From Microbulbifer hainanensis (GTDB lineage Bacteria; Pseudomonadota; Gammaproteobacteria; Pseudomonadales; Cellvibrionaceae): DNA of 64,000 nucleotides. The notes under the pieces were generated by a model. It ran no database searches, was not told the DNA's origin, and was given only the letters and a program-made list of their open reading frames with translations. Positions within the stretch are counted from its first letter, which is position 1, and each line of letters begins with the position of its first letter. The translations under genes were made by a program, and so were the position numbers. Shown here piece by piece: positions 13,944-23,406 of the stretch. The stretch is taken from contig NZ_JACZCR010000025.1 in assembly GCF_014904735.1 (NCBI RefSeq), positions 1-64,000 on the forward strand. The letters run 5' to 3'.

Positions 13944-16559
13944 TTAAACAGCAACGTCCTGAATCTCAACCGCGGCAATGCGCTTGCCTTCTTCGGCAGA
14001 TTTCTGGAATTCCTCAATCTGGTCGAAGTTCATGTAGCGGTAGATCTCCGCGGCCATGGAGTTGATGTTTTTCGCATACTCCAGGTACTCGGCCGGGGTG
14101 GGCAGCTTGCCGAGGATGGCACCCACGGAGGCCAGTTCCGCAGAGGTCAGGTACACATTGGCACCGTCGCCCAGGCGGTTGGGGAAGTTGCGGGTAGAGG
14201 TGGACAGCACGGTGCTGTTCGCCGCTACGCGCGCCTGGTTACCCATGCACAGGGAGCAGCCGGGCATTTCGGTGCGGGCACCGGATGCGCCGTAGATGTT
14301 GTAGTAGCCTTCTTCCATCAGCTGGTGCTCGTCCATCTTGGTAGGCGGTGCAATCCACATGCGGGTGGGGATGCTGCCCTTGTGCTGGTCGAGCAGTTTA
14401 CCGGCGGCACGGAAGTGACCGATGTTGGTCATGCAGGAGCCGAGGAACACTTCGTCGACTTTGTCGCCGGCCACTTCAGACAGCAGGCGCGCGTCGTCCG
14501 GGTCGTTCGGGGCGCAGACGATCGGTTCCTTGATTTCGGCCAGGTCAATCTCGATGACTTCGGCGTACTCGGCGTCTTTGTCCGCTTCCATCAGTTCCGG
14601 GTTGGCCAGCCACTCTTCCATGGCGCGCGCGCGGCGTTCCAGGGTGCGGGCGGAGCCGTAACCTTCGGCGATCATCCAGCGCAGCAGGGTGATGTTGGAG
14701 CGCAGGTACTCGGCGATGGTCTCTTCAGACAGCTTGATGGTACAGCCGGCAGCAGAGCGCTCGGCGGAGGCGTCGGACAGTTCGAACGCCTGTTCCACGG
14801 TCAGGTTGTCCAGGCCCTCGATCTCGAGGATGCGGCCGGAGAAGGCGTTTTTCTTGCCTTTCTTCTCCACGGTCAGCAGACCCTGCTTGATGCCGTAGTA
14901 GGGGATCGCGTGTACCAGGTCGCGCAGCGTGATGCCGGGCTGCATTTCACCCTTGAAGCGCACCAGTACGGATTCCGGCATATCCAGCGGCATAACGCCG
15001 GTGGCTGCGGCAAATGCTACCAGGCCGGAACCGGCCGGGAAGGAGATGCCCATCGGGAAGCGGGTGTGAGAGTCGCCACCGGTGCCCACGGTGTCGGGCA
15101 GCAGCATGCGGTTCAGCCAGCTGTGAATGATGCCGTCCGCCGGGCGCAGGGAAACGCCGCCGCGGTTCATGATGAAGTCCGGCAGTTTGTGCTGGGTGTC
15201 GATGTCCACCGGCTTCGGATAGGCAGCGGTGTGACAGAAAGACTGCATCACCAGGTCGGCCTGGAAGCCGAGGCAGGCGAGGTCTTTCAGTTCGTCGCGG
15301 GTCATCGGGCCAGTGGTGTCCTGGGAGCCGACAGTGGTCATCTTCGGCTCGCAGTAGGTACCCGGGCGCACGCCGTCCATACCGCAGGCCTTGCCGACCA
15401 TTTTCTGGGCCAGGGTGTAGCCCTTACCGGTGTCGTTCGGCTGCTCGGGCAGGCGGAACAGGTCGGAAGTTTCCAGACCGAGGGATTCGCGGGCCTTGGT
15501 GGTGAGGCCGCGGCCGACGATCAGGTTGATACGGCCACCGGCCTGTACTTCGTCCAGCAGAACGTCGGACTTCAGTTCGAACTCAGACAGTACCTTGCCG
15601 TCTTCGGCCAGGATTTTGCCTTCATAGGGGCGGATCTCGATGATATCGCCCATGTTCAGCTCGTCCACCGGCGCTTCGAATACCAGCGCGCCGGCGTCTT
15701 CCATGGTGTTGTAGAAGATCGGCGCCACTTTGCTACCGATACAGATGCCGCCGGCCTTCTTGTTCGGTACGCCCGGCATGTCTTCGCCGAAGTACCACAG
15801 TACGGAGTTGGTGGCGGACTTACGGGAAGAGCCGGTGCCGACTACGTCACCGATGAAGGCAACGGGCAGGCCCTTGGCTTTGACTTCTTCGATCTGCTTC
15901 AGCGGGCCGGTTACGCCGGGCTCTTCTGGCTCCAGGCCGTCGCGCTTCATCTTGTACATGGCCAGCGCGTGCAGCGGGATGTCCGGGCGGGACCAGGCGT
16001 CCGGGGCCGGGGACAGGTCGTCGGTGTTGGTTTCGCCGGTAACCTTGAAGACCGCAACCTTGATGCTTTCCGGCACTTTCTTGCGCTTGGTGAACCACTC
16101 ACCGTCGGCCCAGGACTGGATCACTTCCTTGGCTTTCTCATTGCCGGCCTTCGCTTTCTCTTCCACATCGTGGAAAGCGTCGAACATCAGCAGGGTGCCT
16201 TTCAGCTGCTCGGCGGCAAGACCGGCGAGCTCGCCGTCGTCCAGCAGGTCGACCAGGGTGGAAATGTTGTAGCCGCCCAGCATCATACCGAGCAGTTTGG
16301 TCGCGTGTTCGCGATCGATCAGCGGGCACTCCGCCTCGCCCTTGACGATGGCCGACAGGAAGCCGGCTTTAACGTATGCCGCTTCGTCGACACCCGGCGG
16401 TACGCGGTGGGTCAGCAGCTCAACCAGTTCCTGTTCTTCGCCGGCTGGGGGATTCTTCAACAGCTCGACCAGCCCGGCCACTTGTTCGGCATCTAAAGGC
16501 TTGGGCGGAATACCCTGTTCGGCGCGTTCGGCGACGTGTTTGCGATAGGCTTCAAGCAC
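13944..16559 (-). CDS. acnB: Aconitate hydratase B
   Basis: The enzyme isomerises citrate to isocitrate in the TCA cycle and usually also accepts 2-methylisocitrate. The product has 871 residues, the normal AcnB length. The AcnB-specific N-terminal HEAT-like domain comes first ([12 protein letters not shown]...), then the swivel domain, then the [4Fe-4S] domains. The cluster cysteines are in [14 protein letters not shown] and [10 protein letters not shown]. The substrate-binding GGDSHTRFP motif is also present. A GTG start at 16559 with AGAGGGA upstream fits AcnB N-termini. The gene stands alone and has its own terminator. It is a core gene that marks the boundary of the integron. Confidence 0.98.
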   Translation of the reverse strand: MLEAYRKHVAERAEQGIPPKPLDAEQVAGLVELLKNPPAGEEQELVELLTHRVPPGVDEAAYVKAGFLSAIVKGEAECPLIDREHATKLLGMMLGGYNISTLVDLLDDGELAGLAAEQLKGTLLMFDAFHDVEEKAKAGNEKAKEVIQSWADGEWFTKRKKVPESIKVAVFKVTGETNTDDLSPAPDAWSRPDIPLHALAMYKMKRDGLEPEEPGVTGPLKQIEEVKAKGLPVAFIGDVVGTGSSRKSATNSVLWYFGEDMPGVPNKKAGGICIGSKVAPIFYNTMEDAGALVFEAPVDELNMGDIIEIRPYEGKILAEDGKVLSEFELKSDVLLDEVQAGGRINLIVGRGLTTKARESLGLETSDLFRLPEQPNDTGKGYTLAQKMVGKACGMDGVRPGTYCEPKMTTVGSQDTTGPMTRDELKDLACLGFQADLVMQSFCHTAAYPKPVDIDTQHKLPDFIMNRGGVSLRPADGIIHSWLNRMLLPDTVGTGGDSHTRFPMGISFPAGSGLVAFAAATGVMPLDMPESVLVRFKGEMQPGITLRDLVHAIPYYGIKQGLLTVEKKGKKNAFSGRILEIEGLDNLTVEQAFELSDASAERSAAGCTIKLSEETIAEYLRSNITLLRWMIAEGYGSARTLERRARAMEEWLANPELMEADKDAEYAEVIEIDLAEIKEPIVCAPNDPDDARLLSEVAGDKVDEVFLGSCMTNIGHFRAAGKLLDQHKGSIPTRMWIAPPTKMDEHQLMEEGYYNIYGASGARTEMPGCSLCMGNQARVAANSTVLSTSTRNFPNRLGDGANVYLTSAELASVGAILGKLPTPAEYLEYAKNINSMAAEIYRYMNFDQIEEFQKSAEEGKRIAAVEIQDVAV

Positions 16560-16870
16560 GGATAAGTCCCTCTTACTATGTGGGGTGGCACCAACAGCTG
16601 GCGGAAATCCCGGTTAAATTTTTCTTGCCGCCGGGATGTTTGCTCACGGGCCGCTGGAGGCGGGTGGCGAATTCTACCGCAACGGCGAATTACTGTTAAG
16701 TTTATTGAAAAATCAATAACTTAAGCGAATTTTGATTATTTGTTTGGTGAATTGTGGTCGATTTCTGAGCGATGCGCTTCCTTTCGGAATCCAAACAAAA
16801 TAGTCTAACGGCGCAAAGAGTCCCACCTGAATTTCCGGCAGATGAAGCCGATAGCTGAATTGGTCGATTG
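16560..16870. other. Divergent promoter region of acnB and DUF1289 gene
   Basis: There is no gene. A large imperfect palindrome, TTAAGTTTATTGA/TCAATAACTTAA (16696-16724), lies in the AT-rich middle of the region and could be an operator or a promoter-associated hairpin. The 16600-16690 part is GC-rich with no recognisable signal. Confidence 0.45.
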
Positions 16871-17326
16871 ATGTACAAAAAAGTGCGCACCCCCTGTATT
16901 GGGGTTTGCTCCACCGGTATTGGCGATAATGTCTGTCGCGGCTGCAAGCGCTTCGCCCACGAAGTGATCGACTGGAATGCGTATTCCGAGGATCAGCGCC
17001 GGGTGATTGCCGAGCGCCGCGAGGGCTACCTGGTCAATGCTGTGCGCAGCCAGCTCGAGATCGTCAATCAGTCGCTGCTACTGGCGCAGCTGCGTCACCA
17101 GCAGATCCGCTTTGACGAGGACCAGAATCCCTACTGCTGGGTGTTCGAACTGTTGCGCGCCGGTGCCAGCCAGATCGACAACCCGGCGGACTACGGCCTG
17201 CAACCAACTCCGCAGGCGCGCGGTGTCTCGCTGGTGGAGCTACGTTGGCGCATCGACGAGGATTTCTATGCTCTGTCGGTGGCCTACTATCAGCGCTTTG
17301 TCGCGCCCGGCCTGCAGACTGCCTGA
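16871..17326 (+). CDS. DUF1289-domain protein
   Basis: The product has 151 residues. The N-terminal 50 residues are a DUF1289 domain: TPCIGVCSTG, then VCRGCKRFAHEV and WNAY. The four conserved cysteines probably bind zinc. The C-terminal 100 residues are helical and not part of the domain. The start is ATG 16871, immediately after an in-frame TTG. DUF1289 proteins are widespread in Proteobacteria without a proven role. Confidence 0.9.
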   Translation: MYKKVRTPCIGVCSTGIGDNVCRGCKRFAHEVIDWNAYSEDQRRVIAERREGYLVNAVRSQLEIVNQSLLLAQLRHQQIRFDEDQNPYCWVFELLRAGASQIDNPADYGLQPTPQARGVSLVELRWRIDEDFYALSVAYYQRFVAPGLQTA

Positions 17327-17421
17327 CCGGTTCGGGATCCGCAGCTTTCGCTCCTGCCGCGCTTGACCCGTCTACAGCTTCACCCTCGAAACTGGCCGCG
17401 GTTCCCAAGCTGACGAGAGTA

Positions 17422-17844
17422 ATGATGCAACTCGACGACGAAACTTTTCTGGCCCGCTTCCGTAACCAGACACTGAGTCCCGAACAATTCGGCCACCGCG
17501 CGCACCTGCGCATGGCCTGGCTTTACCTCAAGCGCTATCCATTGGCAGATGCCTGCGCATACATGTGCGCTGATACCCGCGCCTTTGCCGAATCTCTCGG
17601 CGCGCCGGGAAAATACCACCACACGGTAACCGAAGCCCTGATGCGGATTGTCGACCTGCGTACGCACGCCGATACTTCCAAACCGATGGATAGCTTCGAG
17701 GATTTTCTCGCCGCCAATCCGGATTTGCAGGCCGACGCCCGCGGCCTGCTGGCGCGCCACTACAGCGACGAGTGCCTGAATTCCGATACCGCCCGGGTTC
17801 GCTGGGTGGAGCCGGACCTGGTGCCGATCGATCGCGCGGAATAG
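17422..17844 (+). CDS. Conserved hypothetical protein
   Basis: The product has 140 residues, is mostly helical and has several His residues (FGHRAHLRMAWLYL, GKYHHTVTEALM). The block LSPEQFGHRAHLRMAW occurs in a small uncharacterised proteobacterial family as I recall it. The frame is open back to about 17245, but the ATG pair at 17422/17425 after GAGAG fits the conserved beginning. It is followed after 11 bases by the MerR gene, so both may be co-transcribed. No function is assigned. Confidence 0.75.
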   Translation: MMQLDDETFLARFRNQTLSPEQFGHRAHLRMAWLYLKRYPLADACAYMCADTRAFAESLGAPGKYHHTVTEALMRIVDLRTHADTSKPMDSFEDFLAANPDLQADARGLLARHYSDECLNSDTARVRWVEPDLVPIDRAE

Positions 17845-17855
17845 CGGCTTCCACG

Positions 17856-18392
17856 ATGCTGACAATCACCGCCTTTGCAAAGCGCTTCAATCTGTCTCGC
17901 TCCACGCTGCTCTACTATGACCGTATTGGTCTACTCGAGCCGGCGGGTACCAATGCGGCCGGATACCGGCTCTATGGCGATGCGGAGTTGCGGCGCATGG
18001 AGCGTGTTGAAACCTTTCGCAGCGCCGGCCTGCCGCTGGAAGCCATCCGGGAAATTCTCGATGGCGAGTCCGGGGGCAAAGTGGAGATTGCACTGGAGCG
18101 ACAGCTGGCGGCGCTCAACGACGACATCGCGCGACTGCGCGCGCAGCAGAAGCTGGTGGTTCAGCTGCTGGGGCGGGAGGTGACCAGTGACCGGCATGTA
18201 GACGTGGCCCAGTGGGTGGCGATGCTGGAGGAGGCGGGCGTCGACAGTGCCGGTCGAAAGCGGTGGCACGCGGCATTCGAGCGCGATGCGCCGGAAGCGC
18301 ACCGGGAGTTCCTGCAATCGCTGGGGCTCAGTGAGAAAGAGATTGCGGATATCCGCCACCGCTCGCGGAAAGACACGCAACGGCAACGATAA
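17856..18392 (+). CDS. MerR-family transcriptional regulator
   Basis: The product has 178 residues. The N-terminal winged helix-turn-helix (ITAFAKRFNLSRSTLLYYDR, then IGLLEP and GYRLY) is a clear MerR DNA-binding domain. It is followed by the usual dimerisation coiled coil (about 75-115). The C-terminal region (120-178) has no metal-binding cysteines, so this is a non-metal MerR type. ATG 17856 is chosen because it opens directly on the domain. The target promoter is unknown; no gene diverges from it. Confidence 0.9.
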   Translation: MLTITAFAKRFNLSRSTLLYYDRIGLLEPAGTNAAGYRLYGDAELRRMERVETFRSAGLPLEAIREILDGESGGKVEIALERQLAALNDDIARLRAQQKLVVQLLGREVTSDRHVDVAQWVAMLEEAGVDSAGRKRWHAAFERDAPEAHREFLQSLGLSEKEIADIRHRSRKDTQRQR

Positions 18393-18514
18393 CTTTTTTG
18401 GTATTCACTCCCTGGGTAGCGCCCCGCATTGGATCCGGTGGTTATCGCGAATGCTGTGCGGAATTGTTAGAGTCTCATCCACAATTTAACCGCTCGGCGG
18501 CCGGAGGATAGGCT

Positions 18515-19447
18515 ATCAATCAGCAGACAGATCTGGCGATACGCGCGCTACTGGTACTCAATCCGTCGAGCCGCAGTGGCGCTGAAGCGGACCTGGATTC
18601 CGGTATCGCTTCGCTGCGCAGTGCCGGCATGCACGTGGACATACTGCGTTCCGGCGGTCCGCAGGAAACCGATGCTGAAATTCGCCGGCGCCGCGAGTCA
18701 CTCGACTTGGTTATCGTCGGTGGGGGCGATGGCACCATCAGTTCCACCGCGCGCACCCTGTACGAGTGCCAGCTGCCACTGGCAATTCTGCCCCTGGGCA
18801 CCGCGAATGATCTCGCCCGCTCTCTGGGAATCGACGACCTGCAGCAGGCGTTCGCCGTCATCAAGGCTAATCACCGCCGCGCCATCGACCTGGGCTCGGT
18901 CAACGACAATCTGTTTTTCAATGTTGCGCATATGGGGCTCGGTGTCAGCGTGACCGAAGAGCTTGATGATGAGGCCAAGAAGCGCTGGGGTGTTTTCAGT
19001 TATCTGCGGGCCTTTTTTTCCGCGGTTGCGCGCACCCGTCAGTTCCGCGTACAGATAACCGCAGACGGCGATCACTATACGCAGCGCTCGATCCAGCTGG
19101 CGGTGGGCAACGGCCGCTACTACGGGGGTGGCAACGTGGTGCACGAGTCCGCCCGTATCGACGATGCTAGACTGTGCCTGTACAGCCTGCGGCCGCAGGG
19201 CGTGTGGGAACTACTGACCCTGGCTCCGCTGTTACGCGGCGGCAAGCATAATCTGGCGCGGCGGGTCTTTACCCTGTCGGGCGAGCAGATAGAAATTGTT
19301 ACCCGTCCCGCGGGAATGGAAATTCACGCAGATGGCGAGCCGACAACCCGCACGCCGGCTGTCTTCAAGGTATTGCCGGGAGCGCTGGAAGTCGTTGTTC
19401 CCCGCGATGCATCGGAACTTTCCGAACAGGAAACCGCAAACTCATGA
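18515..19447 (+). CDS. Diacylglycerol kinase-family lipid kinase with ATC start
   Basis: The product would have 310 residues. The kinase N-terminus is read from about 18548 (LLVLNPSSRSG). The nucleotide-binding loop VGGGDGT and the PLGTANDLARSLG motif define a DAGK/YegS-type lipid kinase (cytoplasmic, phosphorylating a lipid hydroxyl). No ATG, GTG or TTG exists between the in-frame TAG at 18509 and the ATG at 18629, and the latter would remove the conserved N-terminal strand. An ATC at 18515 sits 7 bases after a perfect GGAGG, so it is the best initiation codon. The next gene overlaps by four bases. Confidence 0.85.
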   Translation: MNQQTDLAIRALLVLNPSSRSGAEADLDSGIASLRSAGMHVDILRSGGPQETDAEIRRRRESLDLVIVGGGDGTISSTARTLYECQLPLAILPLGTANDLARSLGIDDLQQAFAVIKANHRRAIDLGSVNDNLFFNVAHMGLGVSVTEELDDEAKKRWGVFSYLRAFFSAVARTRQFRVQITADGDHYTQRSIQLAVGNGRYYGGGNVVHESARIDDARLCLYSLRPQGVWELLTLAPLLRGGKHNLARRVFTLSGEQIEIVTRPAGMEIHADGEPTTRTPAVFKVLPGALEVVVPRDASELSEQETANS

Positions 19448-19878
19448 CACTACTGCGCAGCGAACGCGAAGCCGCCCTGAACGATCTGCATGTTTCGCTG
19501 AAACAGAGCGCTGATCATTTCCGTGATGCGACCGAATTTCTGCAGGACGATACCGCCAGCGCACTCTGCCGGACCCTCGCCGTCGAACGCGACGAACTGG
19601 CCGATGACGTTGCTGCGACCATTCGTGCCGACGGCGAGCTGCCGTCGGCGCCGGACCCGGACCGCGAAACCGGCGAACAGCTGTTAAATCGCCTGCAGGG
19701 GCTCTTCTCTGCGGATCAGACGCGCGAAATACTGCAGCAGCGCTGTGAAGCGGAGCGGGAACTGCTGGCCTTTTTGCGCGGCGATGAACTGGCGCCGCTG
19801 CGGGACAAGGACGAGGCGCTGTTGCAGCGGTGTTGCCGCAGTGTCGAATCGGCCATCGACCGGCTAAAGGGCGGTTGA
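19444..19878 (+). CDS. Helical hypothetical protein coupled to lipid kinase
   Basis: The product has 144 residues, almost entirely alpha-helical with many acidic and Arg residues. The spacing of conserved-looking His and Glu (LKQSADHFRDATEFL, CEAERELLAFL) is like the four-helix DUF2383/ferritin-like proteins, but I cannot confirm it. Its ATG overlaps the kinase stop codon (ATGA), so translational coupling is likely. A terminator follows at 19945. Confidence 0.75.
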   Translation: MTLLRSEREAALNDLHVSLKQSADHFRDATEFLQDDTASALCRTLAVERDELADDVAATIRADGELPSAPDPDRETGEQLLNRLQGLFSADQTREILQQRCEAERELLAFLRGDELAPLRDKDEALLQRCCRSVESAIDRLKGG

Positions 19879-19944
19879 ACTCTTAGTGGTGCGATACTTG
19901 ATTCGTCCGGCGCCTGCTTTGGCTGGAGAGAAAATTTCATCGAT

Positions 19945-19971
19945 AAAGCCGGATTGAATCCGGCTTTTTTA
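19945..19971. terminator. Bidirectional terminator between convergent genes
   Basis: The stem AAGCCGGATT/AATCCGGCTT is followed by TTTT. It lies between the plus-strand kinase operon and the minus-strand tus gene, and its end touches the tus stop codon. Confidence 0.85.
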
Positions 19972-20892
19972 TTCGGCGCTGTGCAAGTGGACCCGCAGGG
20001 CGGGTAGGAATGGCTCTTTTCCCAGAGTCAGGTCACGGCGCTGACGCCGGCGGCCAGCGCCGGGCTCGTGATCCACGCGGGTGAAGTCTGGCAGCTGTCC
20101 GGCATCATCGCCCGGCACCAGTACCGGCATAGCGGCGTAGCCCACCTGGCGATAAATCTCTTCTTCTTCCGAATGGAAAATTTCGGCCACCTGCAGGTTG
20201 GGCCGACTCTGCACCTGCACCTGGCGGAGGTCGTCGCGCTGGCTTTGCCGCAGCCCGGCGAGCAACTGCCGCTGGTACTGGATGCCGGTGTCTTCGCCGT
20301 GCGGATCCAGTTGCACCAGCTTCCTCTCACACCAATCCACAGTCACCTTGCGAATCGACTTGCGCGCCTTGATCCACGACAGCGCAATGGCATCCGGGCG
20401 GGCAGGGCAGAGCAGTACCTGGCGGTAACACTGCCGCAGGTGGGCGCGCGGGTGCCCGGCGTCCGCCAGCGTTTCGCGCAGGCGGCGGTCGCGTTCGGCG
20501 GCTGACCTTGGGCCCAGTGCGCCCCGGTAATCGGCCACGGCGCGGGCGAAAGCGTCTTTGTCCCTGTTCAGCTGTTCGGCCAGCGCGATTGTCGCGGAGG
20601 GAACGCCGAGTAAACCGGGGATCTGCAGTGTCGCGCGTGCGTCTCCGCCCGGGGCGATATCGGTGTAATCCAGTTGCGCAAACAGGGCACCGGCGAGGGC
20701 GTGGGGCCGCTCGAAGCCTCCGCCGAGCTGCTCGGCGGCATCCACTGCATAGCGCGGCTGCAACAGGTAGGACTGCCAGTGTCTGGGGGCGTCCTGTAGC
20801 TGTTCCAGGTTCTGTCGCAGGGCGCGGGCGCTGTCGTGTAACTCATGGAGCCGCTGCTGTAGTTGTGCGCCGCATCGGGCTGCGTCATTCAT
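19969..20892 (-). CDS. tus: Tus-like replication terminus site-binding protein
   Basis: Tus proteins bind Ter sites and stop the replisome from one side. This product has 307 residues, about the E. coli Tus length. Blocks aligning with E. coli Tus by eye are RATLQIPGLLGV (E. coli AAVRLPGVL), LSWIKARKSIRKVTVDWCERKL (split by eye; E. coli [21 protein letters not shown]) and the end LPALRVHLHSAE (E. coli LIIPRLHLYVAD). Many Arg, Lys and Gln residues fit DNA binding. ATG 20892 is preferred; ATG 20931 would add 13 residues. In E. coli, tus is repressed by a Ter site in its own promoter, and a weak candidate here is discussed under findings. Confidence 0.85.
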   Translation of the reverse strand: MNDAARCGAQLQQRLHELHDSARALRQNLEQLQDAPRHWQSYLLQPRYAVDAAEQLGGGFERPHALAGALFAQLDYTDIAPGGDARATLQIPGLLGVPSATIALAEQLNRDKDAFARAVADYRGALGPRSAAERDRRLRETLADAGHPRAHLRQCYRQVLLCPARPDAIALSWIKARKSIRKVTVDWCERKLVQLDPHGEDTGIQYQRQLLAGLRQSQRDDLRQVQVQSRPNLQVAEIFHSEEEEIYRQVGYAAMPVLVPGDDAGQLPDFTRVDHEPGAGRRRQRRDLTLGKEPFLPALRVHLHSAE

Positions 20893-21064
20893 CGCCTTCG
20901 TTCCGTGGATTGACTGAATAGTTCTCATCATATTCCACTTATTAAGTCGTTATCAAATTGCGCTTAACACACCCTAAATCCCAGCCCGAGCCACGCCCAC
21001 GCCTCGGTTAACCAGTGGCGGGGGCGACTACCGGGTAGCGGCTGCGCGCCCTAATATTGGCGCT

Positions 21065-21814
21065 ATGAACCGCTCTGAATTCAAGGATTCCCTGCTGCGC
21101 GTGATGGAGCGCAAGGTCCACTGGGCGTGGCCGGCCTTTACTGCCGGCATGGTGCCCAGGGACCTGCTGCATATTCATCTGGAGCAGGAATACGCGACCT
21201 ATGTGCGCGATTTCCCCGTGCTGCTGGGCAGGGCCTATGTGCAGTGTCCCAACCCCCACGTCCGCCAGGCGCTGGCGGAAAACATTTACGAAGAAGAAAC
21301 CGGGAAACTGAGTGGCAGCGGCCCCCATCCGCAGTTGTTTCTGGAATATCCGCGCGGTCTGGGTATGAACCTGGATCGCTTCAAGCACGTCCAGCTGTTG
21401 CCGGCGGCCGCGGAGTTTCGCGCATTGCTGGACGAGACCACCACCGGGCATGGGTGGGCGGTAGCCACGGCCGTGACGACGCTGTTCCTGGAGGGAACCG
21501 AATTTGAGCGGGGCGAGCTGGATCCCGGCTATCCGCGCCGGCCTCGGCCGGCACTGCGCGACCACCCGCTGGTAAAACACTACGATCTGCCGCTGGAATG
21601 CCTGGCCCTGCACCGGGTGCACCGCGCCGTGGAGGGCGGCCATCGCAAGGCAGCCTGGCACCTGATGCTGGATTACGTCGACGAGCGGGAGCGCCCGGCG
21701 GTACTGCACTGGATGGGCCAGGTTCTGCACGCGTGGCTGCACTATCGCGACGAAGTGGCGGAACACTGTGGTCTGGAGCAACTGGCGCAGCACCAGGTCC
21801 GCAAAGCCGGTTGA
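21065..21814 (+). CDS. Iron-containing redox enzyme, PqqC/TenA-like fold
   Basis: The product has 249 residues, all-helical. The motif HLEQEYATYVRDFPVLLGRA near residue 38 and ENIYEEETGKLSGSGPHPQLF (about 70-92), followed by GHGWAVATAVTTLFLEGTEF, are typical of the heme-oxygenase-like 'iron-containing redox enzyme' family. His and Glu side chains at these places would form a metal centre. The substrate is unknown. The gene precedes miaE, another diiron enzyme, by 94 bases on the same strand. The start is ATG 21065. Confidence 0.85.
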   Translation: MNRSEFKDSLLRVMERKVHWAWPAFTAGMVPRDLLHIHLEQEYATYVRDFPVLLGRAYVQCPNPHVRQALAENIYEEETGKLSGSGPHPQLFLEYPRGLGMNLDRFKHVQLLPAAAEFRALLDETTTGHGWAVATAVTTLFLEGTEFERGELDPGYPRRPRPALRDHPLVKHYDLPLECLALHRVHRAVEGGHRKAAWHLMLDYVDERERPAVLHWMGQVLHAWLHYRDEVAEHCGLEQLAQHQVRKAG

Positions 21815-21908
21815 GGGGGCAAGGGAAGTAGGGCGGTTGGCCATTCCAGCACGGCGGCCGTTATAATCTCGCGCCTCGAATTACCCATGACCTCAGCGAT
21901 TGCCGACC

Positions 21909-22529
21909 ATGACAACTCCCGTCCCCGACCTCTCCGCCATCCACGAATTCCTGCTGTGCCCGACCCCGGATGCCTGGATACAGGCTGCGCTGGCCGAGCC
22001 GGAGTTAATGTTGGTCGATCATGCCAACTGCGAGAAAAAGGCGGCGGGTACGGCGCTGAACCTGATGTTCCGCTATCTGGACAATTTTGACCTGCTGAAC
22101 AAGATGTCGCGGCTGGCGCGGGAGGAACTGCGCCATTTCGAGCAGGTGCTGGCGATCATGAAAAAGCGCGGTATCGTGTATCCGCATATCAGCGCTTCCC
22201 GCTATGCCGCGGGGCTGCGCCAGCAGGTGCGCAGTGCCGAGCCGGGCCGTCTCGTGGATACGCTGATCTGTGGCGCGATCATCGAGGCGCGCTCCTGCGA
22301 GCGCTTCGCGCGCATCGCACCGCACCTCGACGAAGAACTACAGAAGTTCTATCTGTCACTGCTCAAGTCCGAGGCGCGCCACTTCCGCGATTACCTGACG
22401 CTGGCCCAGCGGGCCACAAATGAGGACATCCAGCCCCGGGTTCAGCAGTTGCTCGAAGTCGAGCGGGATCTGGTGCAGAGCGCCGACGGAGATTTCCGCT
22501 TCCACAGCGGTGTGCCCGCCGGCACCTGA
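21909..22529 (+). CDS. miaE: tRNA 2-methylthio-N6-isopentenyladenosine hydroxylase
   Basis: MiaE hydroxylates the isopentenyl group of ms2i6A37 in tRNA, using O2 and a diiron centre. The product has 206 residues, the normal length. The iron ligands lie in the helices DHANCEKKAAG, REELRHFEQV, IIEARSCERF and SEARHFRDYL (the E..E..H pattern). ATG 21909 is used; an upstream in-frame TTG at 21900 is less likely. This implies that the organism also has MiaA and MiaB. Confidence 0.95.
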   Translation: MTTPVPDLSAIHEFLLCPTPDAWIQAALAEPELMLVDHANCEKKAAGTALNLMFRYLDNFDLLNKMSRLAREELRHFEQVLAIMKKRGIVYPHISASRYAAGLRQQVRSAEPGRLVDTLICGAIIEARSCERFARIAPHLDEELQKFYLSLLKSEARHFRDYLTLAQRATNEDIQPRVQQLLEVERDLVQSADGDFRFHSGVPAGT

Positions 22530-22544
22530 GTGACGCGGCGGGTG

Positions 22545-22805
22545 TCAGGCCCTGTCGAGTTTATCCAGTAGTTCGACAAACTCCTGCAGTTCCAGCGCGT
22601 TGCCGTAGTCGACCGTGTACTTGTTGTGGAAGAACACGGTCAGCTGGACTTTGGGGGAATTGATGAAGACGGTATAGCCGTCGAAATCGGTGCTCATGGT
22701 GAGCCCCCTGAAGTGCCAGCCGTCCTCTTTCTTCTCGCCTTCCCGCGTAGCCTTGTCGAAGACCCGCAGCGCCTGTTTGACGTCGATTTTGTGTTCCTGG
22801 TCCAC
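22545..22805 (-). CDS. DUF3081-family protein
   Basis: The product has 86 residues. It shows the DUF3081 pattern: VFDKATREGEK, then LTMSTDFDGYTVFI, then VQLTVFFHNKYTVDY. The start is GTG 22805. It lies convergently after miaE, 15 bases from its stop codon. The function is unknown; the family is nearly restricted to Gammaproteobacteria, which supports the taxonomic placement. Confidence 0.88.
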   Translation of the reverse strand: MDQEHKIDVKQALRVFDKATREGEKKEDGWHFRGLTMSTDFDGYTVFINSPKVQLTVFFHNKYTVDYGNALELQEFVELLDKLDRA

Positions 22806-22889
22806 GGCTGCCCCTCGCTGGCGCTAAGCTTATTGTTTACAGAGCGCGGGACCTGCCCGCGACCATCACAGCTTGTCAGCTTAGACGAC

Positions 22890-23363
22890 ATGACTCAAGC
22901 CAGGCATACCTCTGACGTGGAAAAAACCCGGCTGTTCGACGCGCTGGCGTACGCCGGGGTCTTGCCGTTTGTCATCGGTATCGTGATGCAGGCCACCGGC
23001 GTGGAGCTGGTGGGGGTCGGCGGGCGCCTGTGGTTTACGGCCTACAGTGCGGTCATCCTGAGTTTCCTGTGTGGTATCTGGTGGGGTGGGGCACTGAACC
23101 GTGTCGGTCACCGCCACCGGATTGCATTGGCACTGTTGAGCAATCTCGCCTGCGTCGGCGGCTGGGGGGCACTGATGCTATACCGCACGCCCTGGTCACT
23201 GCCGATACTAATGCTGGGGTTTGCTTTTGTCGTCACTGCCGAGGCGCGCCTGAATCCAAACCTGCCGCGGCTGTACGACTATTTTCGCACGCGCACCCGG
23301 GTGACATATCTGGTGATTACCTGTCACCTGATTATGATTGTGACCATCTTGTTCACTGATTGA
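22890..23363 (+). CDS. DUF3429-family membrane protein
   Basis: The product has 157 residues with five hydrophobic segments. The motif [12 protein letters not shown] at the start and [13 protein letters not shown] (about 50-65) are the signature of DUF3429. The gene diverges from the DUF3081 gene. Its role is unknown. The start is ATG 22890; frames open much further upstream on this strand are shadows of the DUF3081 gene. Confidence 0.88.
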   Translation: MTQARHTSDVEKTRLFDALAYAGVLPFVIGIVMQATGVELVGVGGRLWFTAYSAVILSFLCGIWWGGALNRVGHRHRIALALLSNLACVGGWGALMLYRTPWSLPILMLGFAFVVTAEARLNPNLPRLYDYFRTRTRVTYLVITCHLIMIVTILFTD

Positions 23364-23406
23364 CGCCGTGTGGCCAGATCCTTTTGATGTCTGCGAGGAG
23401 AAAAAC

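Noticed and set aside
14325..16496. A 723-codon plus-strand frame opposite acnB
   Set aside because: It is the antisense shadow of acnB. Its residue composition (His, Gly, Val, Arg, Gln) is typical of reversed GC-rich codons and it has no domain.
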